A stretch of 64,000 bases of DNA from Nocardia brasiliensis ATCC 700358. GTDB lineage: Bacteria > Actinomycetota > Actinomycetes > Mycobacteriales > Mycobacteriaceae. Below, in pieces: positions 8,581 to 16,022 of the stretch (position 1 is its first letter; each line of letters opens with the position of its first letter). Made by a program: the position numbers and the translations under genes. The DNA lies in NCBI RefSeq assembly GCF_000250675.2, contig NC_018681.1, positions 9,300,001 to 9,364,000 of the forward strand. The letters run 5' to 3'. The notes under the pieces are model-generated. The model saw only the letters and a program-made list of their open reading frames with translations. It searched no databases and had not been told where the DNA came from.

Positions 8581-9177
8581 ATGACAAAGCTTCTCACCAT
8601 CGTCGCCATCGTGCTCGTCGTCGGCGCGCTCGCCGGGCTGGTGGCGCTCATCGTGTCCCGCCGGTGGGCCAAGGCGCTGCTCGCCGGTGGCGGCAACCCG
8701 ATCAAGCCGGTGCCCGCAAAGGCGTTGCGCGGCTTCGTCGATGACAAAGCGGCCTTTGTCGTCACCGCGGAGCACACCTTCGACGCACCGCGCGAGCGAG
8801 TGTGGGCGGCGCTGGACACCAACGGCTTGTTCTCCTGGTTGCCGCTGGTCAACGGCATGCGCTACCGCGACGACAACCGGGGCGTCGGCACCACGCGCGT
8901 GTTCGACGGCCTGCTGGTCGCGGGGGAGGAGCAGGTGATCGCCAGGGAGGAAGGCCATAGGCTCGCGTTGACCGCGACGAAGTCCTCGGTACCGTTTGTC
9001 ATGAAGTCGATCACCGAGGAATACGAGCTTCACGGAAACGGTTCCGGTGACACGACTCTCACGTGGACGCTCGCGGTGCAGCCGCGCTTCGGCGCGCTGT
9101 TGCCGCTGCAACTCTTCGTGCCACTGGCCCGTCCGGTGGCGCGCTGGAGCCTGCGTGGGCTAAGCACTCGGATCTGA
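8581..9177 (+). CDS. Membrane-anchored SRPBCC (START/Bet v1-like) protein
   Basis: A 198-residue protein with one N-terminal transmembrane helix (residues 3-28) followed by a cytoplasmic SRPBCC lipid- or ligand-binding domain. The domain shows the usual signatures: AEHTFDAPRERVWAAL early on, then FSWLPLVNGMRY and a late ...LPLQLFVPLARPVARWSLRGL helix. The ATG at 8581 follows GGGAG; the longer frame back to 8428 would read through the operator and is rejected. It is likely co-transcribed with the 57-residue peptide 19 bases downstream. A palindrome of the putative GntR regulon lies in its promoter region, which suggests a role with the nearby UbiB-type kinases in lipid or isoprenoid handling. 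That role is inference. Confidence 0.82.
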   Translation: MTKLLTIVAIVLVVGALAGLVALIVSRRWAKALLAGGGNPIKPVPAKALRGFVDDKAAFVVTAEHTFDAPRERVWAALDTNGLFSWLPLVNGMRYRDDNRGVGTTRVFDGLLVAGEEQVIAREEGHRLALTATKSSVPFVMKSITEEYELHGNGSGDTTLTWTLAVQPRFGALLPLQLFVPLARPVARWSLRGLSTRI

Positions 9178-9196
9178 TTTCTTCCGGAGGTTCGGC

Positions 9197-9370
9197 ATGT
9201 ACCCGTGCGCCAATCGTCGCTGTGCCGATGCGGCACACCCCTCGATCGAATGCCCGAACCTGGTCCGCACGGACACGCCCTCCGGCCGAAACCTGTTGAT
9301 CCTGGCTGTTCTCGCGACCCTGATCGTGGCGGCGCTCGTGCTCGCCGCGGTCACCGTCGGCAATCGCTGA
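9197..9370 (+). CDS. Small Cys-motif membrane peptide (57 aa)
   Basis: A short gene with a strong ribosome site (GGAGG, 6 bases before ATG), starting 19 bases after the SRPBCC stop. The product begins MYPCANRRC, has Cys residues at 4, 9 and 19, and then a single transmembrane helix from about residue 33 to 55 (NLLILAVLATLIVAALVLA). It ends in a short polar tail. The three Cys could bind a metal or be lipidated or oxidised, but nothing more can be said. I do not recognise a family. Spacing and strand suggest an operon with the SRPBCC gene. Confidence 0.65.
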   Translation: MYPCANRRCADAAHPSIECPNLVRTDTPSGRNLLILAVLATLIVAALVLAAVTVGNR

Positions 9371-9380
9371 GCGTTGCGCC

Positions 9381-9396
9381 CGCCGCCTTCGCGGCG
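9381..9396. terminator. Short GC hairpin after the small membrane peptide gene
   Basis: CGCCGC and GCGGCG form a 6-base stem around CTTC, starting 11 bases after the stop codon. There is no T run, so this is a weak candidate. Confidence 0.4.
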
Positions 9397-9822
9397 CTTG
9401 CGGCGGTCCGCGAGGCGCACCTCAGCAGACTGTCTGGGTTGGACAAAGTCGCCGATTTCGCTCCCTATGATCGCTACACCGCCCATGAGAACGCGATCGG
9501 CGGCCGCCGGTGACGTCGTGCTCGATGGCCTCCCTGTAGCGTCGGATTCGCCTGGCGCCAACATCTCCCGCCCGCTGTCCGCGCACGCCGACGGTCATGG
9601 ATACCCGAGCAGCACCGCCACGATCCACCAGAAGGGGGCGGTTACCAGCGCGAAAGCTGTTCGATACCAACTATTCGAGCAACGCGCCTCGATCGCGGGA
9701 GGCTGTAGCCGACCGAAATATGGTGTGGTCAAAGGAGACTACTGCCCACTTGCCCGTCGGCTCGTCTGCGCGGAAACAGCGCGTCCCCGCTTCCCAGGGA
9801 CCAGTTTCATGCTCTTGCCCAA

Positions 9823-9837
9823 ATTGTCTCAGACAAT
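9823..9837. promoter_or_regulatory. GntR-type palindrome site 2 (ATTGTCTCAGACAAT), orphan
   Basis: A perfect 15-base palindrome with the same TGTCTNAGACA core. It lies 70 bases past the 3' end of the first UbiB-type gene, with no clear gene starting beside it in either direction. Confidence 0.6.
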
Positions 9838-9906
9838 AATGCCTGAGTCCTCTGGGGAGCACGAACGGACCGCGAAAAACTGGGTACCCACCACCGCCCG
9901 AACCGG

Positions 9907-11244
9907 TCAGGCCGCCGCACCGTCCGCTGCGAATCCGGGTAGCCAGCGCGCAACCGACTCGAGGAACGGCCCCTCGGCATCGAGTTGCGCGCAGACCCCC
10001 ACCACACCGGCGAACACCCGGCCCAGCATGGCCAGTTCGGGAATCTCGGTGGGCGCCTTCACCGCCCGGGTGTTGACCAGCGACACGTTCTTCATATCGA
10101 GAGCGCGCGCGGTGTGGCCCTGCAACAGTTCGCGGCTGATGTGCACACTGTCGCCGTTGATCTGCGCGACGATCGGCGCGACCAGCCGTTCGATCGGGCC
10201 GAGCTCGAGCGCGTGCCCGGGGCGCACGAAACCGTTGTCCCGCATGACGAGTACCAGCTGGTCGTAGTCCTGCTGCACGGCACAGCGGGCCAGCTCGCCG
10301 ATCACCGCGGGGATGCCCTCGGGCAGCGCGATAGACGCGCCGAAGTCGATGACGCCCAGGCGGCCGTCGTCGAGCAGCTGAAAGTTGCCGGGATGTGGAT
10401 CGCAGTGCAGGTAGCCGACCCGCACCGGCGCGGACAGGGAAAACTCCACCAGCAGTGCGCCCGCCCGATCGCGCTGCGCCTTGGTGCCGTTCGCGATGAT
10501 CGCGGACAGCGGGGTGGCTTGCAGCCATTCCGAGACCAGCACTTTCGGCGCGCTCGCGATCACCCGCGGCACCTGGAAGTCCGGGTCGCCGGCGAACTCC
10601 TTGGCGAAGCGGCGCTGATGATCCGCCTCGATCCGGTAGTCGAGTTCGTCAGCCGTGCGGTCGATGAACTCGGCGATCAGCGCTTTGGTGTCCGCGCCCG
10701 GCATCATGAGACCGAAAGCGCCGGAGAACATCTGGAGCATCTTGAGGTCCGACAGCAGGGCGGTGTCGGCGCCGGGGTACTGGACCTTGACCGCGACGTC
10801 GCGTCCGTCCCGCCAGACCGCGCGGTGGACCTGCCCGATGCTGGCGGCCGCGACCGGTTGATCGTCGAAGCTGGTGAATCGCTCCCGCCAGCGGGTGCCG
10901 AGTTGCTCGGCGAGCATCCGATGCACCGCGCCGGTCGGCATCGGCGGGGCTTGTGATTGCAGCCGGGTGAGCGCCTCGCGATAGCGATCGGCGAACCGGG
11001 GCGGGATGCTCGCCTCGGCCACGCTCAGCGCCTGACCGAGTTTCATCGCGCCGCCCTTGAGCTCACCGAGCACGGCGAACACCTGGTCGGCGGCCTTATC
11101 GATGAGCTCGTCGTCCAGCTCGCCACGAGACGCGCCGGTCATCATCGCGCGACCGGTCGCGGTGACCCGGCGGGCCATGATGCTCATAGGCAGCTTGGCC
11201 AGTTTCGCCGACCGTGCCAACCCCGTACGCCTACTGCCTGCCAT
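9907..11244 (-). CDS. UbiB/ABC1-family atypical kinase, copy 1
   Basis: A 445-residue member of the ABC1/ADCK/UbiB family, atypical protein-kinase-like ATPases linked to isoprenoid lipid (quinone) metabolism. All hallmark motifs are present: K-L-G-Q at 68-71 (KxGQ), the Ala-rich loop A-A-A-S-I-G-Q-V at 132-139 that replaces the usual Gly loop, an AVKV lysine at 153, E-L-D at 200-202 (ExD), D-P-H-P-G-N at 282-287 and D-F-G at 300-302. It is therefore predicted to be active. The ATG at 11244 follows GAGGT; a longer frame from 11301 would include the operator. It lies downstream of the GntR gene on the same strand and has its own palindrome 36 bases before the start. A diverged second copy lies 1 kb away on the other strand. 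Confidence 0.9.
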   Translation of the reverse strand: MAGSRRTGLARSAKLAKLPMSIMARRVTATGRAMMTGASRGELDDELIDKAADQVFAVLGELKGGAMKLGQALSVAEASIPPRFADRYREALTRLQSQAPPMPTGAVHRMLAEQLGTRWRERFTSFDDQPVAAASIGQVHRAVWRDGRDVAVKVQYPGADTALLSDLKMLQMFSGAFGLMMPGADTKALIAEFIDRTADELDYRIEADHQRRFAKEFAGDPDFQVPRVIASAPKVLVSEWLQATPLSAIIANGTKAQRDRAGALLVEFSLSAPVRVGYLHCDPHPGNFQLLDDGRLGVIDFGASIALPEGIPAVIGELARCAVQQDYDQLVLVMRDNGFVRPGHALELGPIERLVAPIVAQINGDSVHISRELLQGHTARALDMKNVSLVNTRAVKAPTEIPELAMLGRVFAGVVGVCAQLDAEGPFLESVARWLPGFAADGAAA

Positions 11245-11279
11245 GGTTACCTCGCTTCGCTGCGTGATCTTCACCCTAT

Positions 11280-11294
11280 TCTGTCTGAGACAGA
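11280..11294. promoter_or_regulatory. GntR-type palindrome site 3 (TCTGTCTGAGACAGA)
   Basis: A perfect 15-base palindrome in the 78-base gap between the GntR gene and the leftward UbiB-type gene, 36 bases before the latter's ATG. Confidence 0.65.
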
Positions 11295-11322
11295 GGGTCA
11301 ATCACCCGGAAACGAGGTTTGT

Positions 11323-12099
11323 TCAGGCGGTGGCCGCGTGATCCTCGCCGGCCTGTCCGTCGGTTACGCCGACGAGTTCGTCGAAGCGCAGCACCACCCG
11401 CTCGTGGTACATCCCGAACAAATCCTCGAACAACGCGACCTGCGCGTCGGACGGTCCGGACCCGGAATCCCACACCGCCGCGAGCGCCCGCCAGACCAGC
11501 ACGTGCAGGTCCGGCGCGCCGGCGAAGAACGCCTCGACCGCTTCGGGCACCTCGAGCACCATCTCGCCGATCGAGTTCAGGATCGCGCGCTGCATGGACA
11601 GTCCGAGCGCGGTGAGCAGCCTGCGCACCAGGGCGACCTCGATCGCGAGGATCTCGCGCAGGTCCGGCGCGTCCTGGCGGGCGAGCGTTTCGAGCTTGTC
11701 GATCTCGGCCTTCAGCAGCGCCGGATCGATCTCCTGGGCGCTGCCAGTGTAGGCCAGCAACGTCTCCATCACGATGCCGCGCTCGACCTCGACGATGTCG
11801 CGGAACATCTCGCTCGCGACCTCGGGCGTGGCCACGGAAAAACGGAACAGCTGCCGGTACACATCCACCCCGCCCGCCTCGCGGACATCGCGGATGGTGA
11901 AACCCTTGCCGCGGCGCGCCTCGACGAAGCCGTTCGACTCCAGCCGCCCCAGCGTCAGTTGCGCGGTGGCCCGGTTCATGTCGAATTCCTCGGCCACCTG
12001 CCGCACCGACGGCATCAGGTCCCCCGGCTGATACTCCCCCGCGGCAACCCGGCGTGCCAACTCATCGGCAACGTCCGCGACTACCGTCTGGGCTCCCAT
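11323..12099 (-). CDS. GntR-family transcriptional regulator (FadR-like)
   Basis: A 258-residue regulator. Residues 1-75 form a GntR winged helix (ELARRVAAGEYQPGDLMPS, then VRQVAEEFDMNRATAQLTLG and LESNGFVEARRGKGF). The rest is an all-helical ligand-binding domain of the FCD/FadR type, about 170 residues, without the usual metal-binding His cluster that I can recognise. An organic or lipid effector is therefore possible. The ATG at 12099 has AAAGG about 9 bases upstream; the frame extends only 9 bases further, to a GTG. It is divergent from the second UbiB-type gene, with a degenerate copy of the TGTCTNAGACA palindrome in the shared promoter. GntR operators typically contain GT...AC half sites, which fits, so it is the best candidate for the protein reading these sites. 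Confidence 0.85.
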   Translation of the reverse strand: MGAQTVVADVADELARRVAAGEYQPGDLMPSVRQVAEEFDMNRATAQLTLGRLESNGFVEARRGKGFTIRDVREAGGVDVYRQLFRFSVATPEVASEMFRDIVEVERGIVMETLLAYTGSAQEIDPALLKAEIDKLETLARQDAPDLREILAIEVALVRRLLTALGLSMQRAILNSIGEMVLEVPEAVEAFFAGAPDLHVLVWRALAAVWDSGSGPSDAQVALFEDLFGMYHERVVLRFDELVGVTDGQAGEDHAATA

Positions 12100-12126
12100 C
12101 GAAGTCACCTTTCGACTACGTTCGAA

Positions 12127-12141
12127 TACGTCCCAGACAGT
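12127..12141. promoter_or_regulatory. GntR-type palindrome site 4 (degenerate: CGTCCCAGACA core)
   Basis: Differs by one base from the reverse complement of the core at 13762 (TGTCCCAGACA). It sits between the divergent GntR and second UbiB-type genes, which fits autoregulation. A further weak copy (CTGCCAGACTG) follows near 12155. Confidence 0.5.
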
Positions 12142-12205
12142 CTAAGGCCTACTCTGCCAGACTGCACGTATGCGACACTGGTCCGCGCACAGTGTGAGGT
12201 GAGTC

Positions 12206-13693
12206 ATGGCAATCCGGCGCAGCGGCGACAGTTCTGACATGAGTTCCACGGAACGGCGTACACGCCTGTTCACAGCAAGGCCCGATGGCAAACCGCCAGT
12301 TCGCGCCGCTATTCGCAATGCCAAGCTCGCCGCATTGCCGGTGGCCTTCGCCGGACGGCAGGCCGCGGGCGTCGGCAAGCGCGCCCTCGGCAGATCGGCC
12401 GAAGAAGTCAATCGAGACATCCAATTGCGCACCGCGCAACACATGTTCGAGGTACTCGGGGAGCTGAAGGGCTGCGCCGCGAAACTCGGCCAGCTGCTGG
12501 CCATCTACGAGCTGGCGCTGCCGCCGGAGATCGCCGAGCCGTATCGGATCGCGCTGAGCCAGCTGCAGGATTCGGCGCCCGCGATGCTGCCGAAGACCGT
12601 GCACGCGGCCATCGCGGCGAGCATGGGCGAGAACTGGCGGTGGCACTTCCAGGAGTTCGACGATCGCCGGGCCGCGGCCGCCTCGCTCGGCCAGGTGCAC
12701 CGGGCGGTCTGGCACGACGGCAGACAGGTCGCGGTCAAGGTGATGTACCCCGGCGGCCGGCAGGCCGTGGAGGGCGACCTCGAACAGTTGCGCCGGATCT
12801 CGCTGCTGGCCACCGTCTTCCTGCCCGGCGCCGACGTCAAGGCGGTCACCGAGGCGATCTGCGATTGCGTGCGCGAGGAACTCGACTACGCGGCGGAGGC
12901 CGAATACCAGCGCGCCTTCGCCGCCGCCTACGCCGACGATCCGGATTTCTCCGTGCCGCAGGTGGTCGCCCAGCGCGGCGACGTGCTGATCACCGAATGG
13001 GTCGAGGGCACCCCGGTGACCAAGATCGTGGCCACCGGCACCCAGGCCGAACGCGACCGGGTCGGCATGCTGATGCTGCGCTTCGTCACCTCCGGCTGGG
13101 GCCGGCACGGGTTGCTCTACGCCGACCCGCACCCCGGCAATTTCCGCGTGCTGCCGGACGGCAGGCTCGGCGTGGTCGATTTCGGCGCCTGCTGCGCCTG
13201 GCCACCGGAGGGTTTCGAAGAACTCACGATCGACTACTTCAAGGCCTTCGCCACCGGCGGCCCGGTGGAACTGGAAGCGGCGACCCGCCGCCATGGCTTC
13301 GTGGCCGCCGGACGCAACTTCGACAGTGAGGCGCTGTTCAAAGCCGTCTCGCCGTGCAGCGAACCGCTCAAGCACTCGACCTACCGGATGACCACGCCGT
13401 GGTTGCGCAAACAGGTGCTACGCACCACGAATCCGCGGCTGACGAACGTCGTGCGGGAGATGACGATGCCCGCCTACTTCACCCCGTTCGCCCGCTCGAT
13501 GCTGACCCTCGTCGGGGTGCTGAGCCAACTGGAGACCGAGGGACCGTTCCGCGACGAGATCTTGCGCTGGTTGCCGATGCTCGCCGAAGCACTGGAGGCC
13601 ATCGAGGCGCCCGATCCGAACCGGCCGGTGGATCTGGCCGCCGTCCGCAAACGCCGGGCCGAGGCGGAAGACCGGCAGATGTCGGTCGGCTGA
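12206..13693 (+). CDS. UbiB/ABC1-family atypical kinase, copy 2
   Basis: A 495-residue paralogue of the protein encoded at 9907-11244, with the same intact catalytic set: K-L-G-Q at 93-96, Ala-rich loop A-A-A-S-L-G-Q-V near 157-164, Lys 178, E-L-D at 225-227, D-P-H-P-G-N at 307-312 and D-F-G at 325-327. It has a longer N-terminus and a charged C-terminal tail after the last helical segment. The ATG at 12206 follows GTGAGGTGAG; an internal ATG at 12239 is possible. Family members support quinone or other polyprenyl lipid metabolism, and the substrate here is unknown. It is divergent from the GntR gene and is followed by a strong hairpin terminator. Confidence 0.9.
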   Translation: MAIRRSGDSSDMSSTERRTRLFTARPDGKPPVRAAIRNAKLAALPVAFAGRQAAGVGKRALGRSAEEVNRDIQLRTAQHMFEVLGELKGCAAKLGQLLAIYELALPPEIAEPYRIALSQLQDSAPAMLPKTVHAAIAASMGENWRWHFQEFDDRRAAAASLGQVHRAVWHDGRQVAVKVMYPGGRQAVEGDLEQLRRISLLATVFLPGADVKAVTEAICDCVREELDYAAEAEYQRAFAAAYADDPDFSVPQVVAQRGDVLITEWVEGTPVTKIVATGTQAERDRVGMLMLRFVTSGWGRHGLLYADPHPGNFRVLPDGRLGVVDFGACCAWPPEGFEELTIDYFKAFATGGPVELEAATRRHGFVAAGRNFDSEALFKAVSPCSEPLKHSTYRMTTPWLRKQVLRTTNPRLTNVVREMTMPAYFTPFARSMLTLVGVLSQLETEGPFRDEILRWLPMLAEALEAIEAPDPNRPVDLAAVRKRRAEAEDRQMSVG

Positions 13694-13704
13694 CCATCGT
13701 CTTC

Positions 13705-13737
13705 GAAGTGCCCGCACCACCTCGGTGCGGGCACTTC
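13705..13737. terminator. 14-bp perfect hairpin terminator
   Basis: GAAGTGCCCGCACC pairs perfectly with GGTGCGGGCACTTC around the 5-base loop ACCTC, starting 11 bases after the stop of the second UbiB-type gene. There is no T tract, as is common in actinobacteria. Confidence 0.8.
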
Positions 13738-13761
13738 AGTGCGTACGCCAAACCTGGCCAA

Positions 13762-13776
13762 GCTGTCTGGGACAGT
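13762..13776. promoter_or_regulatory. GntR-type palindrome site 5 (GCTGTCTGGGACAGT)
   Basis: CTGTC/GACAG arms around TGG, one base different from the core TGTCTGAGACA. It ends 37 bases before the GTG start of the Baeyer-Villiger monooxygenase gene. Confidence 0.6.
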
Positions 13777-13813
13777 GCTACCGTTGTGTTCAGCACTACC
13801 AACGGAGGTAACT

Positions 13814-15451
13814 GTGTCGACAGCAGCTGCGCACTCGGGCCCGGCCCGCCCCGACTTCGAGGTCGTCGTCATCGGCGCCGGCTTCGGCGGTATCGGCATG
13901 GGAGTGGAGCTCCGCAAGGCGGGAATCCACAACTTCCTGATCGTCGACAAGAACAGCGATATCGGCGGTACCTGGCACGCGAACACCTATCCCGGTGTGG
14001 CGGTGGATATTCCGTCGGTGTATTACAGCTTCTCCTATGAGCCGCCGAAGGTGTGGTCGCGCATGTTCGCGCCGGGCGCCGAGGTCAAGGCCTACGCCGA
14101 CCAGGTGGTCGACAAGTACGGCCTGCGGCCACGAATCCTGCTGAACACCAAGGTGGTCGGCGGCGAGTGGGATGCGGCGAACCACCTGTGGCGGGGCAAA
14201 CTCGACACCGGCCAGGAGGTGACGTCGCGCTTCGTGGTCGGCGCCGTCGGCGGCCTCGAGGTACCGAAAATGCCCGAGATCGACGGCATCGAGACCTTCG
14301 GCGGCAAGATCGTGCACACGGCGCAGTGGGATCACGACTACGACTACGCGGGTAAGCGGATCGCCGTGATCGGCACCGGAGCCACGGCGCTGCAACTGAT
14401 TCCGGAGCTGGCCGATATCGCCGCGCAGCTCACGGTGTTCCAGCGGCGCCCGATCTGGGTGGCGCCCAAACCCGATTTCCCGATCCCGGCCTTCGCGAAG
14501 AACCTGATGGTCAACGTGGCTCCGCTGCGCCGGACGTTGCGGGCGGCGGTGACCATCGGTATCGACTTCGGCATCTCCGGCATCGGTGTTTTCCACAGCC
14601 GGATCCCCGGGCTGGTCAAGCTCGCGCAGCGCGGCGGAGGCGTGCTGTACCGAGCGCAACTGCCGGGCAATGCCCAACTGGCCGAACGGCTTACGCCGGA
14701 CTACGCGCCCGGTTGCAAGCGCCCCTCGGTGTCGAATCGCTATCTGCGGACCTTCACCAGAGACCACGTGGAGCTGGTCACCGACGGCATCGAGAAGGTC
14801 ACCGAGACCGGCGTCGTGACGGCAGACGGGGTGCTACGCAAAGCCGATGTGCTGGTGTGCGCCACCGGATTCCGGGTGATGGACAAGGGTTTCACCCCGC
14901 CGTATCCGCTGACCGGCCGCGACGGCCTGGACCTCGGCGAATTCTGGGATCGCGAGCACTACCAGGCCTACCAGGGCGTAACGGTGCCGAAGTTCCCGAA
15001 TCTGTTCCTGATCACCGGCCCCTACGGCTTCGCGGCGGGCTCCTACCTCGCGATGATCGAGTGCACGAGCAGGCATGCCGCCCGGGCGATCAAGGAGGCC
15101 CGCAGGCGCGGCGCCACCGCCGTGGAGATCAAACAGGAACCGCACGACGCGTACTACCGGCAATGCGTGCGGCGCGGCGCCCAGACGATGTGGCTGTCGG
15201 ACGCGTGCGCCGACTCCAATACCTACTACGTCAACTACCAGGGCGACCCGGCCCCCATCCGCCCCAGCACGCACTTGGAGATGTGGTGGGGCAACAAGCA
15301 CTTCCCGTTCGGCCACTACGCCTTCACCACGTTGGCCGGGGCCACGCCCGCCGCCTACACCGGCGACCTCGACGACGTACGGCCCGCTTCGTTCACCAAC
15401 GACGACCTCGCCGAGTTCTTCCGGACCCGCAGGCTCAGCGTTCGCACCTAG
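13814..15451 (+). CDS. Baeyer-Villiger-type flavin monooxygenase
   Basis: A 545-residue class B flavoprotein monooxygenase that inserts oxygen into ketones using NADPH and FAD. The FAD motif is G-A-G-F-G-G at 21-26. The class fingerprint FxGxxxHxxxW is fully matched by F-G-G-K-I-V-H-T-A-Q-W near 162-172. A second Rossmann motif, G-T-G-A-T-A, near residue 187 binds NADPH. The GTG start at 13814 has GGAGGT four bases upstream; the frame extends to 13739 through the palindrome but without a ribosome site. Family members act on cyclic ketones, steroids, fatty ketones or arylketones, and the substrate is not deducible. A palindrome of the local GntR type sits in the promoter. The DoxX-like gene follows after 9 bases. 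Confidence 0.92.
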   Translation: MSTAAAHSGPARPDFEVVVIGAGFGGIGMGVELRKAGIHNFLIVDKNSDIGGTWHANTYPGVAVDIPSVYYSFSYEPPKVWSRMFAPGAEVKAYADQVVDKYGLRPRILLNTKVVGGEWDAANHLWRGKLDTGQEVTSRFVVGAVGGLEVPKMPEIDGIETFGGKIVHTAQWDHDYDYAGKRIAVIGTGATALQLIPELADIAAQLTVFQRRPIWVAPKPDFPIPAFAKNLMVNVAPLRRTLRAAVTIGIDFGISGIGVFHSRIPGLVKLAQRGGGVLYRAQLPGNAQLAERLTPDYAPGCKRPSVSNRYLRTFTRDHVELVTDGIEKVTETGVVTADGVLRKADVLVCATGFRVMDKGFTPPYPLTGRDGLDLGEFWDREHYQAYQGVTVPKFPNLFLITGPYGFAAGSYLAMIECTSRHAARAIKEARRRGATAVEIKQEPHDAYYRQCVRRGAQTMWLSDACADSNTYYVNYQGDPAPIRPSTHLEMWWGNKHFPFGHYAFTTLAGATPAAYTGDLDDVRPASFTNDDLAEFFRTRRLSVRT

Positions 15452-15460
15452 AGGAGAGAC

Positions 15461-15877
15461 ATGCGCCGCAAAATCCTCGGCCGTCGCAAAGCGCGCAAAG
15501 CGCTCGCGACGAGCAGAGCGACACCGCGTCCGGTGGTACAGATCCAGCGGCCACCGGACAGCGTGCGGGCCCGCGCCTTCGGGCTCGGCCTCGCGGGCTC
15601 AGGGGCGGCCCACTTCACCGCCCCGCGCGCGTTCGACCCGCTGACGGCGCGGGCGTTTCCGCGCGCGACCCGGCGCTGGACCTATCGCAACGGGTTCACC
15701 GAGCTGGCGCTCGGACTCGCCATCACCTTCCGGCAGAGCAGGCCGATCGGCTCGGTCGGCTTCATCGCCTATCTCGCCTTCCTCGCGTCCCGGCTCGCGG
15801 GCGCGCGGCCCGTGGCACCGCCGACTGCCCTCGCCCCGCAGGTGCAGAGCAGGGCGCCCGTCGCGGCGAGCGCGTAG
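15461..15877 (+). CDS. Small DoxX-like membrane protein
   Basis: A 138-residue protein starting 9 bases after the monooxygenase stop, with GAGGAGAG in front of the ATG. The segment AAHFTAPRAFDPLTARAFP, then RRWTYRNGFTELALGLAI, resembles the conserved first half of DoxX-type membrane proteins (HF-x-P-x-x-FD...RxWTYxxGxxELALG). Two or three hydrophobic helices follow, then a short Ala/Pro tail. It is smaller than typical DoxX and has a basic N-terminus of about 40 residues. It is probably in one operon with the monooxygenase, perhaps as a membrane partner or a quinone-linked electron carrier. The role is inferred only from position. Confidence 0.7.
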   Translation: MRRKILGRRKARKALATSRATPRPVVQIQRPPDSVRARAFGLGLAGSGAAHFTAPRAFDPLTARAFPRATRRWTYRNGFTELALGLAITFRQSRPIGSVGFIAYLAFLASRLAGARPVAPPTALAPQVQSRAPVAASA

Positions 15878-16022
15878 TCGCACGGTCGCGGCGGCCGGAA
15901 CACGAGGGGTTCCCGGCACCGGGGCCGTACCGGCGCGGACCTTCGCACAAAACGAACACCCGGCGGCCACCGTCCGGAACCGGGCATATGATCGCCAGAG
16001 GTTCGTTCGGGAGGGAGTGCTG

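Larger units (their letters stand above)
9371..9906. other. 536-base region without a supportable gene
   Basis: Frames on both strands are open but have no credible start, ribosome site or family resemblance. The region holds a small GC hairpin, a degenerate half of the local palindrome (TGTCTGGGTTGGACA near 9431) and one perfect palindrome at 9823. Reading leftward from 9823 there is only a 23-codon frame beginning MKLVPGKRGRA. It may be a remnant of a deleted regulon member. Confidence 0.5.

Noticed and set aside
9431..9445. TGTCTGGGTTGGACA as a further GntR-type site
   Set aside because: The half-sites are spaced three or four bases too far apart, so it is recorded only as a degenerate remnant.
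9374..10267. A 297-codon plus-strand frame crossing the gap and the end of the first UbiB-type gene
   Set aside because: It lacks a ribosome site and recognisable domain, and overlaps a gene with complete kinase motifs.
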